Part shown: positions 37,483 through 60,500 of the stretch, one piece after another
Numbering within the stretch: the stretch's first letter is position 1
How the letters are laid out: each line of letters starts with the position of its first letter
Assembly (NCBI GenBank): GCA_023548195.1
Contig: JAJHZJ010000335.1
Span: 5,996,514 to 6,060,513 of the forward strand
Source: Bettongia penicillata ogilbyi
Lineage: Eukaryota; Chordata; Mammalia; Diprotodontia; Potoroidae
Reading direction: 5' to 3'
Length of the DNA: 64,000 nucleotides
Made by a program: the position numbers and the translations under genes
The notes under the pieces: model-generated
Databases searched by the model: none
Seen by the model: the letters and a program-made list of their open reading frames with translations, nothing else
What the model was told of the DNA's origin: nothing

Positions 37483-38784
37483 GGCCAGCTCAGGGCGGGC
37501 CAGCCCGACCGGGCGCAGCGGGCGGCATACTGGACCCTGCGGAGGGAAGGTGGCAGGGGCGATCCTGGGGCTGGGGCTGCCCGGTGCCAAGGCCGCGGCC
37601 GCGCCGTCGGGGCAGCGCCGGCCGACCCGCCCTCCCGCTCTCACCTGCGTCCCCCGCTCCCGGTCCTGCCCGCTCCCACCCGGGCCGCCCGGCTTTCTTC
37701 CTGAAAGCTCCCAGCCCGTCCGGGCAGGATCCTGCCCCGCCTCCCGCCCGCCCAGCCACCTTGACTCAAGTTTCACCTCGGCTCGGCTCAACCCGGGCCA
37801 GGGAAGGGGGAGGGAGGGCCCGCGCAGCTCCAGCTCGGGGCTCAGGAACTCCCCCCAACTCTATATGGGAAAGGTGCCGGGGGGCGGCCCGGCAGACCAC
37901 CCAGGAAGCCCCCCCATTTACCAGGTCTCTCCCCGCGCCCCCGGATCCTATCTCACAGCTCACAGGCTTCAAACTGGAGGGGGGCGCGGCTGGGGAAAGG
38001 AAATCTCCCCCCTCCCCAGGCTCGCAGGCACAAAAGATCCCGTCCCAATCCCCCCTCAAACAGGCATGGGGGCGGGGCCTCTCGGGGCCTGCTGACCCCG
38101 GCCAAAGGGATCAAAGGAGAGCCTCGAGAGGCCGAGAAATGACTGGACAGGAGCGGAGTTTGCATGTGAAAGGTAGGGGGGATGGGGGTGGAGGCCACAG
38201 CCTGGAAAAGAATGTGGAATCCACTGAGCTGTGTCCCAGGCCTGCCCTGGGGGGAGGGGACTTGGGAGTAGGGACACCTGGCCAGACCTGAGGCAGGAGG
38301 CAAAGCACAGGTGGGGGGAGAAGCTTTCCCCCAGAGCTTCCCTTCTCGCCTGTTCAGGTGATAACTGTGGCTTGAGAGGAGACGGGGAGGCCCATGGGAA
38401 AAGGAAGAGACCTGCCTTGATCGGGCTCTGGAGCTCAGCCATCTGAGAGCCCTCCTCCCCCCAGTGTTCCCCACCCCATGCTCCTAAGGCCCTGGACCAG
38501 GCTCTCTCCCCTCACCTCCAAGAGGACAGATCTCAGGTCTGGGGCCTGGCACTGGATGGACCTGGAAGGCCATTAGGGCTGGGGTGCCCTTCCACAAAGT
38601 ACAGTTCAAGGCTGATGGAATGAGATTATCCTGATGTGGGCAGGAGACCAGAGCTGGGGAAGTTCTCAGGTTCCTGCTTGGGTCCTGCCAGCACTCAGGT
38701 CCTAATGGACGTTCTGTCTGCCCAGGATAGTCATTCTACTCCGTTCCAGTTTCCCCCAACAGAATATGGGGCAAATATAGAACA

Positions 38785-39030
38785 CAGAATATAAGAACAG
38801 AAGGAACTCTTACTTAGCACATAAAACAGGGAATGTCAGAGCTGGGAGGGCCTTTAGAACACAAAATATCTGAAATGAAAAGGACTTTGGACCAAAGGAT
38901 GTGAGAAAGGAGGGTTGAAGTGAAAGCAACCTTAGAATACAAAAGATACATTGTTATAATATATAAGAATACAAATATTCATAACCTATGAATATTAGAA
39001 TAGAAAAGATCTTAGATCCACAGAATGTCA
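38785..39030 (+). repeat. Degenerate tandem repeat ('cacagaat...gtcagag...ccttaga')
   Basis: About six diverged units of roughly 40 bp with alternating 'aatgtcagagctgggaggg' and 'ccttagaacacaaaata' elements. It looks like an expansion of a SINE sub-segment that recurs at 36710 and 39275. Confidence 0.6.
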
Positions 39031-39039
39031 GAGATGAAG

Positions 39040-39240
39040 GTGGACCCTGGAGCCAATGAGACCTGGGTTCAAATCCTGCCCCCTGCATTCACTAACTGTG
39101 ACCGTGGACAAGTCATTTAATCTCTCTCGGTCTCAGTTTCTCCCTCAGAAAGTGATGCTAATGCTAGCTGTCGAATTTATGTCACCATGTGCTGTGAAGT
39201 CAAAGATAAGGCAGAAAAAGTGCCTTGTAAATCTTAAAGG
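39040..39240 (+). repeat. CORE-type SINE
   Basis: 'ctggagccaatgagacctgg gttcaaatcc', 'tggacaagtcatttaatctc', 'gtctcagtttctccctcaga', ending 'gtgccttgtaaatcttaaa'. Nearly full length. Confidence 0.75.
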
Positions 39241-41216
39241 GCCACATCGATATCAGTTACTTTTATTACAACAGAATGTCAGTGCCAGGAAATACCTACG
39301 AACACAACTCTCAGAGCTGGGAGAGATTTTTTTATATCATTTAGATCCCTCCTCCCCATTTTCATGGATGGGGAAACTGAGGCCCAGGGAGGCTGTGATT
39401 TGTTGAAGGGCCATGGAGCTCTGCAGTCCAGTGCTTTCCCAGCTACAATAGAGGCTCGAGGTGGCCCTCCAGGGCACAAGGGGGGAAACTGTGGAGGGAT
39501 AGGGGAAGTAAGAGTGATGGGGCAGGGGCATCCTGGGCCCTGAGCTTTCCCTGTACTTCTGAAACATTCCCTTCCGCTGCTCTTCAACCTACACACCCTT
39601 GGAGGGGCTTGAGATGAGTTGGACCTGGGATTCCATCAGGGGATTTCCAGTGTGGAAACTCCCTCTGCTTCCCTAGTTTGGCAATTCCACCATAATTTAC
39701 AGGTTTAAAACCACCTGGGGCACCTTGGGAATGTCCCTCCCTCCCTCCATGATTTAGGCAGGGGTGTGGCAAGCAGCACTGGAACCTGACTCCAAGGTCA
39801 GGCTTCTATATGCACTGCACCAGGACCTTTCGGCAGGAATGGACATTTTAGCCACGGGTCCTGCCCTGCCCTTCGGGGGTGCCTGGGCTCCTTTCCAAGA
39901 CCCCAAGGTTCCTGACCAGAATGTGTGTGTCCCAGCATGGGCATTTCTACTCTGTGGAGACTAGGGGCCCTTCCCCTCCCTTGGCCCTTTGGAGAGCTCA
40001 GGAGGGAGCTCCTGGCACTTAGAGAGAGCCCTTTAACACACTAACTTCACACAGTTGCATGACAGTTTCTTTCACTTAGCAACTCCCCTCTCCGACATTC
40101 TCACCTGACGGAGAAACTGAGGCCCAGAGAGGAGCACTGGCCTCTCACTGAGTTGGCTGGGAGAGGTAGGGAAGGGCTTCAGCTTTAGGGAAGGAGTTCA
40201 GTGTCAGGCCAGAGGCTCAAGGCCAACCTCCCTCCCCTCCCCTCAGATTCTAACTTTTGTAGAGCACCGGTGCCAGCTTGGGGCAGGAGCCAAGAAGTCG
40301 TTGTGCCCAGGCAGGCGCCCAGCCCAGCCTGTGGCTCTCCTAGGGCACACAGCTGCTCTTTGTCTCTAGGGCACTTATCTAGCCAGGGATCAGGGAGGGA
40401 AAACCTGGAGCCCAAACTTCTGGGGCTGCCTTCCCTGGAAAGACCTGAGGCTCTCCCAGAAGCTGCCCTCCACCAGCCCACCATTAGCAGATCCAGTTCC
40501 CTCATACCCTCCTGGGGCCCGGCCCAGAGGTGGAAGGAGACAGTCCTTCCTCAGAGCTCAGGTCCTTTGATTCAAATCCCTCTCCCCCCAGGAGGTGGAG
40601 AGTTAATTCTAAGATCCTGGCTTATGGGCTACACCCCACTCTCTCCACCCCCTAAGCCTTTGGAGCACAAAGTGTGATTTTTTTTAAATATGAATGTAGA
40701 CCATAGAGGTGGCTTACAATGACCTTGGAGATCCTTTTTAACTGTAAGGTTTTCAGGCTGTGAGTCTCAGGTTCTGCTCTAGCCCAGTGCCTCGTATACA
40801 GTAGGCACTTAATAAATGCTTGCTGAATTGAATTCTTGGGCTCTATGATCCCTAAGGTTCAGTCCCAGCACAATGTCTGGCCCACAGCTGGCTGGCCTTT
40901 TAATAAGTACCTGGTACACAGTAGGTGCTTAATAAATGTTTGTTGAATTCTCAGGCTCTGTGATTCCCAGATTGTGCCAAGTCGACCAACATTCATTAAG
41001 CCCTTACTGTGTGCCACACATGGTTCTCTGCACTGGAGATATAAAGGAAGGCAAAAGAAAACAACAGATCCTGACCCCAAGGAGCAGAAGTTATCATGGG
41101 AGGACAAGCTATGTATGAAGGAGCCCTTAGGGCCAAAGACGTTAGCGATCACACTGGAGGCACTTACGAAATACTTATTTCAATTGAATTCTTGGGCTCT
41201 GGAGCAATTTCTTTAA

Positions 41217-41937
41217 CAGATATCTCTCTCTCCCTCCCCTGTCTCTGTCTCTCCCCCTCTCTCCCCTGTCTCTGTCTCTCCTCTCTGTCTCTCCTTCCTC
41301 TCCGTCTGTCTCATCTCTCTCGGTCTCCCTTCTCCCTGTCTCTCCCCTGTCTCTGTCTCTCTCCTTCTCTGTCTCTCCCCCTCTCTCCCCTGTCTCTGTC
41401 TCTCCTCTCTGTCTCTCCCTCCTCTCCCTCTATCTCATCTCTCTCGGTCTCCCTTCTCCCTGTCTCTCCCCTGTCTCTGTCTCTCTCCTTCTCTGTCTCT
41501 CCCGCTCTCTCCCCTGTCTCTGTCTCTCCCCCTCTCTCCCCTGTCTCTGTCTCTCCTCTCTGTCTCTCCTTCCTCTCCGTCTGTCTCATCTCTCTCGGTC
41601 TCCCTTCTCCCTGTCTCTCCCCGCTCTCTCCCCTGTCTCTGTCTCTCCCCCTCTCTCCCCTGTCTCTGTCTCTCCTCTCTGTCTCTCCCTCCTCTCCCTC
41701 TATCTCATCTCTCTCGGTCTCCCTTCTCCCTGTCTCTCCCCGCTCTCTCCCCTGTCTCTGTCTCTCCCCCTCTCTCCCCTGTCTCTCTCTCTCTCCTCTC
41801 TGTCTCTCCCTCCATCTCATCTCTCTCGGTCTCCCTTCTCCCTGTCTCTCCCCTGTCTCTGTTTCTCTCCTCCTCTCTCTCCCTGTCTCTCCCCCGTCTC
41901 TCTTTCCATCTCTCCCTATCTCTCTCTCCCTGCTATT
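41217..41937. repeat. Pyrimidine satellite (CCCTGTCTCTGTCTCTC...) with higher-order structure
   Basis: About 720 bp of almost pure C/T on the plus strand. A landmark 'tcatctctctcggtctccc' recurs at 41311, 41435, 41586, 41705 and 41818. It is open in a plus frame (Leu/Ser-rich) and a minus frame (Arg/Glu-rich), both artefacts. Confidence 0.95.
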
Positions 41938-42079
41938 TGAGGGGAGGAGGAAAATAGGCGTCTCTTTACCCGTGACCTTATTGGATCTCCAACTAGCCTT
42001 AAGCAGGTAGAGAGGGCACTTGGACCCCTGGAGGGCGGGGAAGGGGGTAGGGGTGGGGAGCCAGAGCCCCAGAGCCCAG

Positions 42080-54689
<12,610 letters not shown>

Positions 54690-54800
54690 CAGGCAGTCCA
54701 AGGCTGAGGAGAAGGGCTGCTGAAAGGTGGGGGATGTGGTGGGCATGATCTGCAGGATCAGGCAGCCCATCCCTTCAGCCCCTCAGCTCCTCTGTCCTTT

Positions 54801-54806
54801 AATAAA
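54801..54806 (+). terminator. PEX16: PEX16 poly(A) signal AATAAA
   Basis: A canonical AATAAA 112 nt past the stop, followed by a G/T-containing stretch (tgatgctcc, tgtgtcccctctgt). This gives a short 3' UTR, as is typical for PEX16. Confidence 0.8.
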
Positions 54807-56169
54807 ACTGGCCCCTAGTGATGCTCCAAAATGTGTCCCCTCTGTACTCCCACAGTGGAGGGAGCCCAGGGCCCCACAGAGAGCCCAACCCCCACCAGCC
54901 TTCTGGGGAGCCAGAGCCACTGACGTCACTGGGGCTCTAATGAATGGTCCCCTGTTCTACTCAGCACAGTCCCTGGGCCTGAGGTCACTGCTGCAGCCTG
55001 GGGGCCTACACTACAGTGGCACCTTTTTGAATGAATCTCCTGTGAACAAAGCTCCATCATGTGCAATCAACTTTGTTCAAAAGCCAGAAGCTTCTAATCT
55101 CTGGAAAGTAGAACTGGCCACCTTCCAACCTCAGGACCACCTACCTTTGGTCAGGGCTTCCTGTCAAAGGTAAATAAGGAGGACCTGAGTAGAGCTGGGA
55201 TATGGTCAGAGGGAGACTTTGGGCCTCCAGGGTCTCCACGTCCAAGTCTTTCATCTTTCCTCCCCTCCTCCCCAATTCAAAAATAAGAAAAGGCTTCACT
55301 TTCACAATGAACACTTCTGACTGCTAATTGTTCTCAGTGGTTTGTATGAGAGTCTAGCAGGGATGCTTCCCTCACTTGCAGATGACCAAATCGGGAAGAG
55401 TGACCGACCTGTTTGCCTGTTGGAATCTAAACTCTTAAGAGCTTGGGTCAAGTCTAAGATGACCTTTAATGAAATTAAATAGAAAGTCTGACCCTTTACA
55501 TTCAAAGAATATTTGAAGACTCCGTCGCACAAATAGACAGCAGCTCACATCATTTCACAGATGAGAAAACTTCCTGGGAGGTCCAGGGAGAGAAACAGCT
55601 TCCATTCTCCTAGGGAAATCACTGCTTAGGAGAAAGTTCTCCAGCTGAGCCAACAGCTCAAGAATGCCTGAGTCAAGTGCAGAGAGATGGGAGGCAGAGG
55701 GTCTTGGCCTGGAATACATACAGGTTGGGAAAGGGAGGGATAGGAAGTAGGGTTGAGAAGACAGGGCCTCCAGGCTGAAGCTTGTGTCTCTTGTTGACAC
55801 TGGGGGCCACAGAAGGGTTTTGAACAGGAATGACATGACCAGACCTCTGCTTTAGAGTTTGTCTTAGAAAGGGGCAAAACTGGGATGCATGGACATTCAG
55901 TGGGGATTGTTAAAATGATCCAGGCAAGAGATGGTGAGGCTTGATCCCCTCAGCTTTGATATCTCTGTGAGTGAATATGAGGGCATCACTACAAGATATT
56001 GAGGTAAGATGGACAAGACTGTGTGTTTGTCTTTCGTTGCTGAAGAAGACCATGCCATCAGAGAAATGATGCCATGACTTACACTTGACTTTGGAGTGAG
56101 GGAGGGCTGTGCAGGTCACCAGTCTCACTTCTCCTGAGTCATCTGAATCCTGTGACCAGATACTCATCA

Positions 56170-56330
56170 GGATGACTGGAGGTGACCCAAAATGAGGCAG
56201 TTGGGGTTAAGTGGCTTGATCAGGGTCACGGCCAGTGAGTGTCGAATGTCCGAGGTGAGATTTGAACTCAGGTCCTCCTGATTCCTGCACGGGTGCTCTA
56301 TCCATTGCACCACCTCGCTGCCCCTGGACA
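56170..56330 (-). repeat. Metatherian CORE-type SINE, minus orientation
   Basis: Reverse complement reads gggcagcgaggtggtgcaat, ggatagagcacc, aggacctgagttcaaatctc. This head sequence is very characteristic of marsupial tRNA-derived SINEs. Confidence 0.75.
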
Positions 56331-57410
56331 AGACTGAGCAGCTGATTGGATGGAGGAGAGAGAGGAGGGGAAAGTAGAAGATGCTCCCAAGGCTATAAAC
56401 CTGGGTAGCTGCAGGTTAGAGCCTCCTTCGGCAGACATAGGGAAGGAGCAGAGGTGGGCTAAGAAGAGGTAATGTGTTCTGTTTGGGATGTGATTCAAGA
56501 CATTTCTGGGTCATTCAGGGTGTGCACAGCAGGCAGTTGACAAGAGAAGTACTTGATTAAATTGAAAGGAGGTTGGCTTTATAGCACTGGGAAGTATTTT
56601 CCTGGAGATACTAGAACCCATGGGAGTTGCTGAAATCTTTGTGAATGAGAGTATAGAGAGAAAGCTACCCAAGACAGCCCTGGTGAACCCTACCTAAGAT
56701 CAATGATGTTCAAGCCAGAGACTGAAGAGCCGTCAGATGTACAGAAGACCTAGGAAAGAGTATTGTCATAGGAACCAAGCGAGGAGAGTATCCAGGAAGA
56801 CAGCAGTGGTGACTGAGAAAGTCATTTAATTTAGCCAGTGAGATCATTAATGGCATCCAGGAGTGGTTTCATTCAAGTATCTGGAGCCAGCTAGCAAAGT
56901 GTTGGGACAAGTGAGCGGGAAGGTTCTAGAGACCATTAGTAGATTCTAGGATTACTGGTCAAGGAGTTTGGCTGTGAAAGGGAAGAGTCACCAAGTATTT
57001 GTCAGGCTTAAGTGTAAGTGCTATGCTGAGTACTTGGAGATCGGTAGGGTGGGGAGGTGGCAAGGTCAAGTCCACAGTGCCCAATCCTGGGCTACTAAGA
57101 AGAGAATTGGACCTGAAAGTGTTCCTGGGCACTGAGGAAGGAGGTAGCCAACAAATAGATTGAAGGTAAGAGAGGACTGATCAGTGGGGTGAGCCCTGGA
57201 GGAGTTTGGAAAGGATAATACTGAAGGAATGATAAGAAGGGCCATTGCCACTGAGTAAGGAGGGAGCTCCTGTCAGATGGTGACTATTTTAGCAAAATAG
57301 GAGGTGAGCATATCTGCTGAGAAGAGGACGAGGGGCTTGGGAAGGAAGGAGAAAATGTGGGACAACTGCTTAGGGAAGTGACATGGTAACTTAGTCGAGT
57401 CACGTGACTA

Positions 57411-57430
57411 GTGTGTGTGTGTGTGTGTGT
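57411..57430. repeat. (TG)10 microsatellite
   Basis: A 20-bp perfect dinucleotide run inside the long old repeat. Confidence 0.95.
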
Positions 57431-59639
57431 AGCAGTAAAGGCCCATTTGAGATTAGATAAGGGAATTGCTAGTTGACCTGGTCAGCCGGGTGGTGTGCCT
57501 TTTTCCAGTTATCTGGGGAGTATGTCCAGAGAAGGCAGGTGGTGGGACCAAGGAGTTGAGTATGGAGGACGTTTTAGTTGAAGTGTCAAGGTTGTGAAGA
57601 GCATGGAGATGCCCTGAGTTGAGCAGTGGGGATGCAGAGAGGGCAGGCAGGCCCTGTGCTTGAGGAGCTCAGGTGGAAAGGCCTCATGGGCTTTAGGGTG
57701 CAGAGGATCGCCTGGATCATTTCCCCTGGCAAAAGCCTATCAGTCTCTGATGCTGATAGAAAAAAATATGCCTAAGCAGAAGTAGAGGTTGTGTGTAGGA
57801 GGGGTGATGAGCAGGATCAGCAATTCAGAGTTCTAAGTACTGGGTAGAGATGGTGCGATTATGGGTGCTGGTGACTTCCGGGTATGTGGATGAAGTTGGA
57901 GGTCTTTAGATTTTAAGGGGGTTGATGAATAGACTATCTGAGGAGGACTGAAGACCAAGAGGGTAGGAGTTGAGTTGTAAGGAGAGACTGAATTAGGTGC
58001 TTACCCAGAGAAGAGAGGAAGGATATCTTGGAGGACAGAGGTCATCACAGCAAGGACTATGGGCCAAATGGCGTCAACAATGGAATGACCCTCAAAGGAG
58101 TAACTTTTTAAGGATGGCAGAGTACACTTCATTTGTTGAGGGACTCATGAGGAGGAACCAACCCTGGAAATAAGTGGCTGTGTCTTCCAGAGATGGAAAG
58201 AATATGAGGAGAAGCAGTGGAAGATACGGGAAGTGTGTTCAGGATTGGGGGGTAGGTAGAGTTCTTGTAAAATATCTTGGGGTTTTAAGGAATGACTACT
58301 TGAGCATGAGTCAACAGTGTGTGCTATCAGTCAAAATCATTAACTTGCCTGCGTGCCAAATGCTGTTTTAGGTACTGATGATAGAAACGCTAAAATGAGA
58401 CCAAGAGACACCATGTACATTCATAAGTATGAGTAAAACAAAAAGGTGCCAGATCTGGGATTTCACTAGTGGGAAACCTCCCTCTGCCTCCTGTCCTGCC
58501 CTTATCTACACTTGTCTTAGAGCTGCCTAGAGCAAGGAGAGTTTTGAGTGCCTTCTTGAGGTCACAGGGCCAACTGAGGTCAAAGGCCTACTTTTGAGTT
58601 TAATGTCCCTCATTAGACCAGGCTGCCACTGAGGCTGGGTGGGCCTGGATGGGAAGAGCAAGACCTGGAAAGTTCTTTGAAGAGTGTAGTCAAATAGTGG
58701 GGGCATAAGGGGTTTCTCCTATTTTTTGGCTGGGTCCCACAGTATTAAGTATAGGAGAAATGTTCAGCTCAGGTGTGTTGCAGAAAGGCGGCAAGGTACA
58801 GCTGACCATGAAATACCTGGGTCCAAGTCCTCCATACTTCAATCCCTTCTCCATGTAGATAGATGTGAGGAACAGATTTGAGCTTTTGAGCATATCGATT
58901 TATTCATCAGTGTATGTCAAATGCACACCAGATGGGGACCAGGACTTATTAGCTTGACACTGAACCCCAAATGCAGAGACATTTTTTTGCACTAAAAAGA
59001 AAACCCGATAAAAACTGGGATATAAGATGAGGTAATCTGATTTCTCATTGGAGGAAAGATTAGAGGTTTTCCAAGTTGAGAGGGAGAGTGAACAGATATA
59101 GTTCCCTGAAATCAGAAAAAGGTGTCCCATTCCCCCAAGTGTCTGTAACAAAGGAATATGGAAACAATGATGACTAACCAGCACTAGGCCACTTTTCAGA
59201 GAAGACCTATAGATTGCTTGAGATGGACAATTATGAGAAAATTCCTGGCACCACTCTTCACATGGGACCAGGTTTCTGGTTGGGATAACCTAGGTCCTGA
59301 GTTAAGGGGCTCTAGCAGATAGAGGTGGTCCAGCTTTCAAGCCGCGCAGGGCAGGTTCAAACAATGCAACGAAGTTTTCTCCCAGTTCCCATAGTTGAAG
59401 TTTCTCTCAAGGCAGAAATTGGACTAGACCCATAATTGAATAGAAAGGAAACTGAGCCAGAGCCAGAACTGAGTCACAAGGGGGTGGGGCATTCATTTCC
59501 CACAATTCTCTCATCCAGCTTTCCCAAGGAGGGCATGTCCAACCTCTGCTTGAACTTAGCCAGTGGGAGGGAACTCACTACTCTTTTCTTTCTCAGGGCG
59601 GTTCTAGGTATGTGGAAGTCGTTTTAAAATAGCTGAATC

Positions 59640-59850
59640 AACATCTACCTCCCACCAGGCCTGCGATCAGGAAGACCCGAGTTCAAATCCAACCTCTGTG
59701 ATCCCAGACAAGTCGCTTGCCTCCTTTCTGCCTGTTTCCTCATCTGTAAAACTCCCAGGGTGGTTGTGAGGGTCAGATGAGATCGTTGTAAAGTGCTGAG
59801 CTCAGTGCCTGGGTGTAATAAGCCCTTTGTAAACAGTAGCTAGGGCTGCA
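59640..59850 (+). repeat. CORE-type SINE, near complete
   Basis: 'gatcaggaagacccgagttc', 'acaagtcgcttgcctccttt', 'ttcctcatctgtaaaactcc', 'gtaaagtgctgagctcagtg', 'ctttgtaaacagtagctagg'. Confidence 0.8.
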
Positions 59851-60009
59851 CTTTCTTAGGAGTTCTCTGGGATAGGGTTGTTCTCACAGTTGGAGTGTTT
59901 TCCGTTCTGTCACTCTGAGTCCTGTACTTTTCTGAATTTCCCATACCCATTAGGTTTTGTGGCGCAGTGATTTTCCATTTATTGTGCAAACGCTGTTCAC
60001 TAAAACCAC

Positions 60010-60500
60010 ATAAGATGTCAGTCAAAAACCATTTATTTCTCATGGGCCATGTGCTAGGCACTGTGCTTAAGCACGGAGGGTACAAAGAAGGACAAAAGTC
60101 CCCATTCGAGGAGCTCGCAGCCTGATGGGAAGGAAACACATTCCACATAGGGTAACTGAAATCATTAACAGGGAAGACACTAGAATTGGGGGGGATCTGC
60201 AAAGACTTCCCACAGAAGGCAGGCTTTTAGCTGAGCCTGGAAGGAAACCAGGAGGCAGACGTGAGGAGGGACAGTATTGCAAGCATGGGGAATGGCCAGT
60301 GGAAATGCCCTGAATTGGGAGATTGGGTTCAAGGAGCAGCAAGGAGGCCGGTGTCAGTGGATCCAGAATACATTGGAGGGGACTGGGAAGATTTTTGATG
60401 GGTGGAGAGGTAGGTAACGAGGGCATCGAAGGCCAAACAGGATTTGACATTTGGGGGCCACCATGGCAGCCAGGGTGACATGGTCAGACATGATCCGTTT
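60010..60500 (+). repeat. Old high-copy repeat, copy
   Basis: 'ccatgtgctaggcactgtgc', 'ggaagacactagaattgggg', 'gcttttagctgagcctggaa', 'gcaaggaggccggtgtcagt'. The best preserved copy of the 5' part in this window. Confidence 0.6.

Larger units (their letters stand above)
37961..42060. other. LARGE2-PEX16 intergenic interval
   Basis: A gene-free interval between divergent genes. It contains a degenerate tandem repeat (about 38785-39030), SINEs (39040-39240, about 39290-39440), tails of the 'cacttaataaatgctt' type (40785-40960), and the pyrimidine satellite 41217-41937. I see no exon with convincing splice sites and protein similarity. Confidence 0.6.
55780..58140 (+). repeat. Old high-copy repeat, longest copy
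   Basis: 'gaacaggaatgacatgaccagacc', 'cccatgggagttgctgaaatc', 'agaaagctacccaagacagc', 'gactgagaaagtcatttaat'. Interrupted near 56010-56330 by other repeats. Plus orientation. Confidence 0.5.

Noticed and set aside
37483..37791. N-terminal extension of LARGE2 to an upstream in-frame ATG (MSRAEVKLESRW)
   Set aside because: It would bury the signal anchor behind about 100 disordered residues. The ATG at 37482 has good context and gives the family's MLPRGR-type N-terminus and length.
41217..41937. Regularly recurring motif resembling a repeat-spacer array
   Set aside because: Spacing varies (113-151 bp), the 'spacers' are the same satellite, and this is a vertebrate nuclear locus, so it is not CRISPR.
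41096..42010. 304-codon Leu/Ser-rich ORF (and the 169-codon Arg/Glu-rich ORF on the other strand)
   Set aside because: Both are translations of the CCCTGTCTCT satellite at 41217-41937. There is no start context, splice structure or family similarity.
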